Part shown: positions 24,473 through 36,400 of the stretch, piece by piece
Position numbering within the stretch: position 1 is the stretch's first letter
How the letters are laid out: every line of letters starts with the position of its first letter
Source: Ectobius pallidus
Lineage: Eukaryota > Arthropoda > Insecta > Blattodea > Ectobiidae
Assembly (NCBI GenBank): GCA_964059195.1
Contig: CAXKWD010000001.1
Coordinates: 219,860,484 to 219,924,483, forward strand
Reading direction: 5' to 3'
DNA: 64,000 nt
The notes under the pieces: generated by a model
Told to the model about the DNA's origin: nothing
What the model saw: the letters and a program-made list of their open reading frames with translations, nothing else
Database searches by the model: none
Made by a program: the position numbers and the translations under genes

Positions 24473-27400
24473 ATATATATAGACAGTGCGTTATATATGA
24501 ATTTACAATGTAAAACACACTTATTTTTATCACTAAAGAAGTAAGTAGGCCTAAATCTATACTACTTGGACACCCTTAGTGAAAAAAAAAAAATTCTGAA
24601 CTGGCATGACCATCAAAATTGCCCCTAGCAAATATGTGCCATTTAAAAAGAAATAAAAAATAATTCTTTATTGTTACAAGACAAACTGCTATGGTGTTTA
24701 CAATAAACATGAATTAAAATAAAAACGATTGTCCTTTGTCTGAAAGCAACAATTTGTACCTCCACTGAAAGATGACCTAAAATGCCGCAAGACATAAAAA
24801 TGCAGAAAATTACCTAAAAATTGCCAAAAAATAACCTATCTCTTGAAAATGACGAAAAATACAAAATAAAGAAAAAAATTAATAAATGCAAAAACAAATT
24901 GCCCTTATTTAATGAATTATTTCATGATATACATTTATATATGAGCCCCTTACAGCCCAAGTGGTGTTAACTCACATTACTGCTGTTCTGAGATGAAGGT
25001 TTTGTCTGTCACCAAATAGATGGCTTTATGGACAGCATAAAATTGTGCTCCTACCTACAGGGTTGCTATGCAAGTATGACTTACACCATTTGCGCTATTA
25101 ATAGAAGAACACTTTCTGAATAGGATCCTGACCATAACTAAAAAAAAATCAAAAAACTGGAGTTACACCACTTGGGCTTTAAGGGGCTCATATATTCGAG
25201 ATATCTTTTAACCTTCATATAAAAAGATGCAAAATCATGAAATGCCTAATCCTAGTTATCATATATGTATTAATCATTTATAATTCAAAATAAGAAATCC
25301 CTATTTCAGTATTGTAAATTTGGTCTATACACTAGATGGCTTTTGACAAAACACAAACACAACACAATTCCTGCAACCCCTTATCATAGCGAAGGATATT
25401 TCAATATTATTTTGTTACTTGCCTTTTCAACAACTTCAAGACTGATATCCATTTCTTTATAAATAGATCACGATTTGTGCTTTTCTTTAAATGTTTCTGG
25501 TATTTTCATCCGTTTTCATACAGTAATTTGTTTCAACTGATATTAATTTAAATGGATAAGATACAGGATGAAATGGTGACGATGATTCATGGTATGTAAA
25601 TATCAGTGATGGGAAGTAATTGAGTAAAAGTAATCGAATTACAGTAACAATTCCTTTTTTGGTAACATTTACTTGTAATCAGTACTTTTTAAAAAATGTA
25701 ATTTCTACTTGTAATTTACTTCTGGAAATAAAATTGTAATTGTTACAATTGAGGAGCGTTTTTTCAAAAGCCGATATCTACATGGATTTCTCAGTGACTA
25801 AGTGACTAAGTGCCATCAAGAAAAGTGCTAATATTTGTGTGTATTGACCAGCAAAGATCGTATTCTATCTAAGCCAAACATGACAAACAGCCTTGCTGTA
25901 TCAGTTACAGACACAGTAATGGCTGCTAGCCATGTTTGGCGTTGATAAAATACGATCTTTGTGGTCAATACACACAAATATTAGCACTTTTCTTGATGGC
26001 ACTTAGTCATCTCTTGCACTCAGCCATCCATGTAGATATCGGCTTTTGAAAAAATGCTCTTCAATTAGTCGTTATTAGTATCATTCTCGCTTGCTATATC
26101 GTCATCACTAGGGACCGGATTCTTAGGTTTTTACCTATTTTTTTTCCTTACTTCCAAAACAAAAAGCGCTCATATACTTTTTCGAATCATGTCCATAGGA
26201 TTCACCCACATTAATTCTGTGGCACCTAAAAATACCTAAATGGGGTATAAAAACCTAAATATACCTAAACGGGACAAAAAACCTAAAATATCTAATTTAG
26301 GCTTCTTTTTTGTCTTTTTTGTTGTCAGTTGAGAAATCGATATTTTGCGGTGAGAGAATAATTTTTGTAGGGTAGAAATTAATACCACCAGCGTTTCATT
26401 CAACCCATTGTCGTCTAGGATGGACAGTGTTTGGGACTGGCTCGTGAGAGGACCAATGCTAGGGATTGGACGATAATATCCGTGAGATGGATAAATGTAG
26501 GATAGCTTAATAAGGTAGCTTCATATAAGTATGAAACAATGTACATGTGAGAAGTATAAGATTTCGGAGGACCATTTAGAGCAAGAAGGGACTATATCAC
26601 GAGGTAACTGGGTACAGAGATCAAAGGAAACATATTGGTTAAACAATCTAGAATGTAATGAAATACTTGCACTTTATTAATACTTGTAACACTCGAAGAA
26701 ATAATAGGTGAACACTGAATAATAATTGAATAAACACGTTGAAAAAATGAATTGGAATTTGGCGCGAACCAGATTGCACCATTGAAAGTAATTTAGTAAA
26801 TTTTGTAATTTACTAATGAATTATATATCAATTTGATGGTAATAAAAATTGCTGTAGAATGTATGTATTTTAAGTTATTAGCACTTGATTGTTCACGTTT
26901 TATAGCTTCTTGGTGAGTGATGACGTCACACGCTATTTACTTACTTGGAACTAATAAGTGAATCTAATGAACTTATAATACGGCGAATAAGTAAATTATG
27001 TATAAGTAATTTACTTGAAATTAATAAAACTTATGAGGAAGTTTTATTCCAATGATTTCTAGTAATAATACAAAGAGCGCGAATTGGCTTTTGTTACTAG
27101 AACCGGAGCAGTGTCAGACCGTGACTTGATCGTGTAACTGCAGGCTTAATACTGATGAGGCTTCCTGACGCTCTTTGAGGCGTCTTTAAAGAGGGAATAC
27201 CCGACACAAAGAACTCGTGATCAGGATATGATGAAATATACGCCTACTCAACTTAATACTTGGCGCAAGAACACCTGGCGGATGATTTGAATTAAAACTA
27301 TTCACTGCACAAATAAATATGCTGGAAAAACACTTAGCTTGCGTGAACATACTCCGCGCCATTGACTATTAACGTCAATAAAAACATAACAGGAAGGCAA

Positions 27401-30400
27401 GCTATAATAGAGAGACACTTGTATGTACACAAAACAAGCACTGATTCTAATTGGATGTATACATGTGATATGTATTGGAAAATTACTTCTTACATATATT
27501 GCAAGAATATGATATTGAATAGAAAGCACTGATTTCACTATTTACGTATAAGCACACGACACACAATATACTTCAGAGGAGATACGTAGACATGTGAGTT
27601 CAAGTGAAGCTGAAGACGTCTTGAAGGTAGCCAAGTGTGACCCAAGACGAGCAGCGACACAAATAAAAGCTTCAATAGATAAATAGGATTGAACATTGCT
27701 ATCGGAGTATGCATTGGAATAAGGAAAAGATACATGATAATTATAAAAGAATGTAGGCAATTATCAAGAACATGGTGATAGAGAATTCCAATGAATGATA
27801 ACGATAATTCATAAGTAACCATAGAATGTAGAAAATGGAAATGTAGTAGAACTTCAAAGATAAGTATGACAATTATTATGATCAGTCATACAGTATGCTC
27901 AAAGCACATAAAACCCATGTAGTAATTAGTGGCTCGCCTAGTAATCTAATGTATGAGGATTAGTAGTCAGAAATCATACGTCAAGATCAAAGACTATATA
28001 AACCATGTAGTAGTTGTGGCTAGGATTGCGATCCTATGACCGAGGACTAATGTAGATAAGGGAAACCAAAACATCAATAATACAAGCACAAGGGAGAAAT
28101 GGGATGTGTTGCTTATTGAATGTTGTTGGTATATAAGGTAATTCAACTACGCAGCAAAAGGAAAGTGTTTCAAAGGAGTAACTCACCTATGCAGCAAAAG
28201 GAAAATGCTATAAATGAGTAAATGCACAACAGACAAGGAGCTTATCATCGACAAAGCATTTGATCCCCTTGAACTGAATGTCAACATGAAGAAATTCAAG
28301 CTAGCGTAGGTCAAAACTCTTGAACTGAAAACCAGAGAGAGGTCTTTCAAATAGCAAGATTGATAGAAAGAAAAATACATGTAACACATCTCGCAAGAGT
28401 ACGATTTGTTACAGAGATAGATGAGAAATGGACTTCAAGTGGAGAATCTTGAATATAAGATCATAGAAAGTGCCATATGCTACTCGTCTTGGGGTAGAGG
28501 ACACACTTTGACTATGGGCCGCTTATATTCACCACAGGAAGTGCGCACAGTAATCACTCGAACCAAGCCGTCTTCTCCCGGATGAGTAGCGGTGATCACG
28601 CCTAACTTCCATTGAAGAGGAGGAATGTTGTCTTCCTTCAAGATGACGACAGTACCAACTTGAATGTTGTCACTGGAACAGGTCCATTTCTGCCTTTGTT
28701 GTAGTGAGTGAAGATATTCGGATGACCAGCGTTTCCATATGTGTTGCAAATGATTTTGTAACAGCTGCCATTTTTCTAAGTACCTCTCATCTTCAGTAGG
28801 AGGATGTGAAGGTAGAGATGTGAGAGGTTCTCCAATTAAGAAGTGACCAGGAGAAAGGTATGACAAGTCAGCTGGATCATCATTTAGACGAACAAGTGGT
28901 CTAGAATTCAAGCAAGCTTCGATTTGAGATAGAAGCGTAGAAAGCTGTTCATATGTGAGAATTTGAGCTCCCATAACTCGCCTGAGATGAAACTTCATAG
29001 ATTTCACTGCTGCTTCATGCAGACCACCGAAATGGGGAGAATTTGGAGGAATGAACGACCAGCTATAATCGTGGTTTGCAGTGAAATTTTGAATTGTAGT
29101 TTGAAAGTCTCTTGACTGCAATAGCAATCTGAGCTCCCTTAACTTGTTGTTTGCTCCAACAAAGTTAGTGCCATTGTCACTGAAGATTTCTTTACAGAGT
29201 CCCCGACGTGCTGTAAATCTTCGTAGGGCTGCTATGAAGGCATCTGATGTTAGATCAGAAACTAATTCAATGTGAATGGCCTTTGTTACCAAGCAGACAA
29301 AAATAGCGATGTAAGCCTTTACAGTAGTTTTACTGCGTGGAGCCCCATATCTTATGTTGAAGGGTCCAGCGTAATCGACTGCGGTGCGGAGAAAAGGTCT
29401 AGCAGGAGTTATTCTATAGCTAGGAAGATTTCCCATTAACTGTTGAGAACTTTCTGCTTTTAGCTTGTAACACGTGAGACATCTATGCAAAATAGATTTT
29501 ACTACTCTGCGAATACTAGGTATCCAGTAGGCTTGTCGTAATGAAGCTATAAGCAGCTGATGCGAAGCATGTAATAGCTTGCGATGCTCATATTCTACAA
29601 TCAGAACTGTTAAATGATGTCGGGATGGCAATATAACCTGATGTCTTGCATCATGTGTAAGATCTGATTTCTCCAACCTTCCACCCACTCTTATAACGTT
29701 GCTCTGATCTAGGAATGGAACTAATGCATGGATAGAGCTTTTCACTGAAACTTGTTTGTTGTTGCTAAGATCTTTCAGCTCTTGAGAGAAAGCTTCTTTC
29801 TGAGCAATTTTAACACAAACTTGTAGAGCCTTTTGTAATTCTTCTGCTGCGAGAGGTCCATGATATTTGTTTTCATGACGGCAGGCAGAAATAAATCTAT
29901 ACATATAACAAGTAACTCTCTGCAGGCGCTTGAGATTAGAGAATCTTGTAATAAAACTATCTTCTACTACAGTAGCTGCCAGGCAGATGGAAGGAATTTG
30001 CTCTGAGGAATCTGGAGGGCTTAATTGTTTTGGTTGTTCCGGCCATAATGTTGTGTTATGAGACAACCATTTAGGACCGTGCCACCACAAATCAATATCA
30101 GACAATTGTTCAGAATATACACCTCTTGAAACGAGATCAGCTGGGTTGTTTTCTGTAGAAACATGTCGCCAGGCTGCTGTTTCAGAAAGTTCTTGTATTT
30201 GTGACACACGGTTGGACACAAATGTTTTCCACTTTCGTGAATCTGATTTTATCCACGACAGAACAATAACTGAGTCTGACCATAGATAATTTTGTGAGGT
30301 TTGAATGTTAAGGTCATTCAACACCTTGTTGTACAGTTTAGATAATAGCAATGCTCCACAAAGTTCAAGACGTGGAATGGTTTGCCTTTTAAGAGGGGCA

Positions 30401-33400
30401 ACCTTAGACTTGGAACATAGCAAGTTAATTGTAACTTCACCTTCAATGTTCACAGAACGGAGATATATGCATGCACCGTAGGCCTTTTCTGAAGAGTCAC
30501 AGAAGCCATGGATCTGTATATCTTGAAGGGTACCATGTGTGAGAACAAATCGTGGAATACGCATCGTGTGTATTGTACCTAAAATGTCGCAGATCTCAAT
30601 CCATTTCTCTGCTATGTGTGAAGGTACCTCCTCGTCCCAGCCAAGCTTTTCAATCCATAATGATTGCATGAAGATTTTTGCATTGATAACCATAGGACTG
30701 ACAAGGCCTAGAGGATCAAAAATGGATGATATGACTGATAGGATAGTACGCTTGGTAAGTTTAACTCGAGTATGAGTTTGGAGAGAAGGATGGGATTGAA
30801 TCTGGAAGTTATCAGTTGCAGGATGCCATAATAAACCAAGGGCATGTGCATTTTCACTGTTGTCAAGAGACAGAGGCAACTGGGTCTCTCGATAAGATGA
30901 TGGTATAGATTCCAGCAATGCTTCATGGTTGGAACACCACTTTCGCAAGGGAAATCCGCCACTGTCAAGCATGAGGATTAATTCTTCTTGAAGGCGTAGC
31001 GCTTCTTGAAGATTATCATGTCCTGCCAGGCAGTCATCTACATAGAAGGAAGTCCTGACTGCTTGTGAAGCGAGAGGGTATTTAGCTTCTTCTTCTATTG
31101 ACAGCTGGTGCAGGGATCTTATGGCTAAAAATGAAGCTGATTTAGTACCATAAGTCACTGTAGTTAATGCATAGTCTTGTATGGGCTCATTTGCATTAGA
31201 ACGCCACACAATCCTTTGAAGATTCTGGTCGCTTTCGTGCATTTTTATGCGTCGGTACATTTTAGAAATGTCAGCTGAGAATGCATATTTATAGGTTCGA
31301 AAACGAGTTATAATTGATGATAGGTCATCTTGCACTGTAGGCCCTAATTTCAGAATGTCATTTAGGGACTTGCCTGAAGATGTTTTTGCAGAAGCGTCAA
31401 ACACAACTCTAGTCTTGGTTGTAGTAGACGAGGGCTTGATTACTGCATGATGTGGTAAATAGAAGCATTTTTCACCTGGCCGTGGAAGTGAAACCTTCTT
31501 CATGTGTCCCAATTCTTCATATTCTTGCATGAATTTTTTGTAATCTTCCTGCAAGACAGAATTAGTTTGAAATTTTCTTTCCAGATGTTCTAAGCGTTTC
31601 ACTGCTTGTTGTCTGGATTCGCCCAAGGAGTCCTGAGATCTATTCTTGGGTAATTTCACTACAAAAGCACCGTCATTTGCACGAATAGTGTTTTGTACGA
31701 AGTGCTCTTCACATTCCCTTTCTTCTTTAGTAAACACTGGTTTAGGAAAGTCTTCTAGTTCCCAGAATCGTCTTAACTGTGTATCAACATTATCAACAGT
31801 CACAAATAAATTGTGTTGAGCGAATGTGACCTTCTTGGATTTGATTGCTTTCTTGGGAATAGTTCCACTAAGTATCCAACCTAGTTCCGTGTTACTAAGA
31901 ATAGGGTTATTAGGAATGACTATTCTTTCATTAGTGAATAGTTGGTAAAACAAGCTAGCACCAATGAGGAGTTGGACATCACCAGGGATGTAGAATTTAG
32001 GATCCGCTAATGTTATTTCACTAGGAATATTGAAATGTTTGGGATCTATACGGACTGAAGGAAGTTTGTTTGCAATGTGAGGGATTACTAGACAACTCAT
32101 TTCAGCCTGGAAATTCTGGATTCTGGATCGCAGATTAACCTTAACACTGTGATTGCAAGAAGAGGTGCCATTAATACCTCGTATCTGAGTGTCGACATCT
32201 GTGGTTGGCAGCTGCAACTTCTTGGCTAAACCTTCAGTTATGAAGTTCAATTGGCTTCCTGAGTCCAGTAACGCTCTGCATAACACTAAATTTCCTTGTC
32301 TATCTTCAAGATGCACTGCTGCTGTTGCTAATAAAATCTCCCTTTGGTTGGAATTTTCTTTTATCGAACAATAACTAGCAGGTACATTATCTGTAGATTC
32401 AGACGGTTGATGTGATTGTCGAGGAGCCCTTTTGCTGTCTCGTGTGTTATTATGTAACAGTTTGCTGTGTGAAGCCTTTCCACAATTACAGAATGACTTG
32501 ATTTTACAATGGTCTCTTTTGTGACCGTTGGAGAAACAGTTTGCACATAAACCTTTGCTTTTCACAAAATCCCAACGTTGATCTACACTCAACTGTGAAA
32601 ACTTGTCGCACTTATATAAATTGTGACTTTCCTTGCAACAAGGACATGTATCACCTTTGATGGCAACATAAGATTGACGAGTCGTTTTTACAGATTTCTT
32701 TTGTGTATGTCTTTCACTTTTCTCTTTGGATGGGCTTGGCACATTGTTAGAATTAGATAGAACTTCTAAAGAATGAGCCTTGGCTTCTAGGAAGTTCATC
32801 AACTCTTGAAGCGGTGTGAACCTTTGTGAGTCAATTTTGCTTTCCCATTCCTTGCGTGTAGTTTCACCAAGATGATCCAATATTAATTGAATGAACATGA
32901 CTTCGTGTAATGGGATTTCAATATTGAGAGCTTCGATGGCGTTAAGATTGCTTTGAAACTGATTTAATAAGTTTCGCAAGTCTGTAACACTTTCATCTTT
33001 CATTATTGGTAATGAAAGTAGATTTTTGATGTGAGCTGTGGCAATAACTCTAGTATTATCATATCTTGCACACAATAAATTCCATGCTATTGGAAAATTC
33101 TCATTCGTGACTGGAATATTCTGAAGGAGCGCGTGGGCTTGTCCCTTAACAGAACTCAGCAAATAATGGTATTTCTGTATGTTATCTAAGGAATCATTGT
33201 TCACCACTAAACTACTGAAAGTGTCGTGATAGTGTTTAAAGTTAGTCACATCCCCACTGAACACTGGAATTTGAATTCTTGGCAATTGTATATTTCTATT
33301 GTTGCACTGTGAATTAGAAGACTGACAGGTGTGATGAGAGTTACCACTGTGATTAGATCGTTGGCTGTGATGAGATCCTACACTACGCACTGGTTGCTCT

Positions 33401-36400
33401 TGTGCACATATAAGTTCACCAAGTTTAGCTTTCAGCTCTTCATAACAACTTCTCGTTGTCTCCTTATGTTCTGCGTGTTCATCTAAATCTTCTTCGGCTT
33501 CTATAAGCGATTCGATTTGAGTTTGAACTGTTTCGTAGCGCTCCCAAGTAATATTTAAACTGTCATATTTCACTTTTAATAGAAATACGTTTGTTTCTTC
33601 ATTTATACTAGCAAGAGTTTTTTGCATGTGAGTTAGTTCACGCTTAATTATACCTCTTCTTTTAATCAAACCTCGTAATTCACTTTCCATGTTGAATGCG
33701 AAATGTGGAAATTACTTGTAGTTTAAAGATGAGAAGCTAACACCGCTGCACGATGATACATGTGAGTCAGCTGTTCACTGCTTTCTTGAAGTTCACTGGT
33801 GACCGGAATCCCATGATGAGTCGAATCACTGCTGCTATGATGCTGTCCTCGATGCGAAGTTCAGGGTTGCTAGAACTCACGAACTGACCGACGCGGAAGC
33901 ACAGATGAATGAGACGAACTCGAGAAACGGTATTTACGAATACAAGTATGCAATAAATATGATTGTACCAATATGATCCTGCCCGGTAAAGGACCAATGT
34001 TTGGGACTGGCTCGTGAGAGGACCAATGCTAGGGATTGGACGATAATATCCGTGAGATGGATAAATGTAGGATAGCTTAATAAGGTAGCTTCATATAAGT
34101 ATGAAACAATGTACATGTGAGAAGTATAAGATTTCGGAGGACCATTTAGAGCAAGAAGGGACTATATCACGAGGTAACTGGGTACAGAGATCAAAGGAAA
34201 CATATTGGTTAAACAATCTAGAATGTAATGAAATACTTGCACTTTATTAATACTTGTAACACTCGAAGAAATAATAGGTGAACACTGAATAATAATTGAA
34301 TAAACACGTTGAAAAAATGAATTGGAATTTGGCGCGAACCAGATTGCACCATTGAAAGTAATTTAGTAAATTTTGTAATTTACTAATGAATTATATATCA
34401 ATTTGATGGTAATAAAAATTGCTGTAGAATGTATGTATTTTAAGTTATTAGCACTTGATTGTTCACGTTTTATAGCTTCTTGGTGAGTGATGACGTCACA
34501 CGCTATTTACTTACTTGGAACTAATAAGTGAATCTAATGAACTTATAATACGGCGAATAAGTAAATTATGTATAAGTAATTTACTTGAAATTAATAAAAC
34601 TTATGAGGAAGTTTTATTCCAATGATTTCTAGTAATAATACAAAGAGCGCGAATTGGCTTTTGTTACTAGAACCGGAGCAGTGTCAGACCGTGACTTGAT
34701 CGTGTAACTGCAGGCTTAATACTGATGAGGCTTCCTGACGCTCTTTGAGGCGTCTTTAAAGAGGGAATACCCGACACAAAGAACTCGTGATCAGGATATG
34801 ATGAAATATACGCCTACTCAACTTAATACTTGGCGCAAGAACACCTGGCGGATGATTTGAATTAAAACTATTCACTGCACAAATAAATATGCTGGAAAAA
34901 CACTTAGCTTGCGTGAACAGACAGTATCAAGAGAGGAAAAGAGTACCGGCGTATTCCTTTTAAAATATTCACACGAACAACCATTATTGCCGAAACAAAT
35001 TAAATCGAGTTTGTTACGGCAGTGGATTGGCGACGATCTGAATTTCACTACAGACGGCAAAGTAATATTTTGTCAAGCCTGCCAGAAACACGTATTATTT
35101 ACCTTTCTAGAAAAGGGGGAAGTTTTCGTCCCTAGTTGATCTCTTGTACGGTTAGCATGTGTAACAACCGAAAAAAGGAAAATAATCAGTTTCACATTAT
35201 CCACATCCAACCATAAAGCATTTTACTCACTAAATTAGAAGCATCGGATTCGAATCCTGAGAAGGGCAGTGTCTAGATACAGTATTAACTATTAACTAAG
35301 AGATAACAGGAAGAACTTCACAGTTGAGAATCTTGAAAGATAGCCTATTTAGTGATATAGTGTAACCAGGAAATGTGAGGAAATCTTATTTTCACTGCTT
35401 CTTTTGATTGTTTATGCTTTCTTTCTTCAATTGTATAATATTGTCTTAAAGCAAGTTTACACAAATTTAAGTCAATTTTGTTACCTCAAAGTTTGCAAGT
35501 ATTATGTATTCAATCCTATGTAGCACATTAAAATTCATTAAACCAATTATTTTACCCGAAAACGATATTTTGGACAAAAAACCTAAAAAAAACTATTTCA
35601 CCTAATGGAAAACCTAAAACAGTGTTTTTAAAAACCTAAAAATCCGGTCCCTAGTCATCACTACTGTTTTTGCAACTAATATCCAAATTAGAGTTAATAT
35701 TAACAAAAAGTTACTCAATGTTTCCGAAAATAATCTCATTGATGTGTTTTGTTTGTTCATTAATAATTTGGGCTTGTGCCAAAAACAAGGAATTTTTAGG
35801 TACTGCCATTTTGTAAAGTAATTGTAATTTTACTGATTACTTTTTGAAAAAGTGATTTGTAATTGTAATTAAGTAAAATGTCTCTCAGGTAATTGTAATT
35901 CAGCCCAATTACTTTCTTTTTGTACTTTTCCCATCACTGGTAAATATCAAATTCGGCATTTGCCTTTACGACTGGGGAAACCATGAAAAAACCCTTGTCA
36001 AATTGGCCAACCACTGGATTTGGACCTGGTACCTCCCAAATGCGAGTTCAAGACTTGACCATCTCGGCTACCTCGCTCGGTTCTTCAAAAATTGAGAAAT
36101 AACAATATTCAGTGGTAACTAGCAGATAATCAAGGTAATTTAATTTTAATGTACAAGTTACAAACACAAATTCCTTGTTATCATGATATATGGTGACAGC
36201 TTGTATCTTTGCATGTTTTCCTATTATCTAGTGTTTTCTGCATGACTGAATTTCTTTGAGTAATAAAAACATGCATTAACTCTTTCAGATAGTGGAAAAT
36301 TTATGATAGTAGCAGTCAATAACATATTGCAAAATATGTGTGGTAAGTACTCATCCACAAGATACGACTATAGTGAAACCTGTCTGTAACAGAATTTCAA

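Larger units (their letters stand above)
26428..34919 (-). mobile_element. complete BEL/Pao LTR retrotransposon, 8492 bp
   Basis: Two 922-bp LTRs (26428-27349 and 33998-34919) begin TGTTTGGGACTGG and end GCGTGAACA. By eye they are identical along their whole length. The five-base duplication GACAG flanks the element (26423-26427 and 34920-34924). A primer-binding site follows the 5' LTR, and one long gag-pol frame fills the interior. Identical LTRs, intact coding and exact flanks mean a very recent insertion. It lies inside two nested hAT-like elements and within intron 1 of the secreted-peptide gene, in the gene's own orientation. Confidence 0.95.
26109..35653. mobile_element. inner hAT-like element (TAGGGACCGGAT ends) split by a BEL retrotransposon
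   Basis: TAGGGACCGGATTCTTAGG at the left is matched by CCTAAAAATCCGGTCCCTA at the right. The duplication GTCATCAC is perfect (26101-26108 and 35654-35661). The copy at about 11290 keeps the uninterrupted site CGTCATCACTACTG-type sequence in inverse orientation, confirming the insertion. Repeated phrases AAAACCTAAA lie near both ends. It contains the BEL element at 26428-34919. Confidence 0.85.
25604..35939. mobile_element. outer hAT-like element (CAGTGATGGG ends) expanded by nested insertions
   Basis: The ends CAGTGATGGGAAGTAATTG and TACTTTTCCCATCACTG are inverted, and GTAAATAT flanks both sides exactly (25596-25603 and 35940-35947). Its own sequence amounts to only a few hundred bases, matching the uninterrupted 493-bp relative at 57684-58176. 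The rest is inserted material: a foldback (25751-26062) and a second hAT-like element (26109-35653) that carries a BEL retrotransposon. Confidence 0.85.

Noticed and set aside
28480..33690. An env gene that would make the BEL element virus-like
   Set aside because: No second ORF, signal peptide or membrane segment follows gag-pol; 27350-28479 is non-coding.
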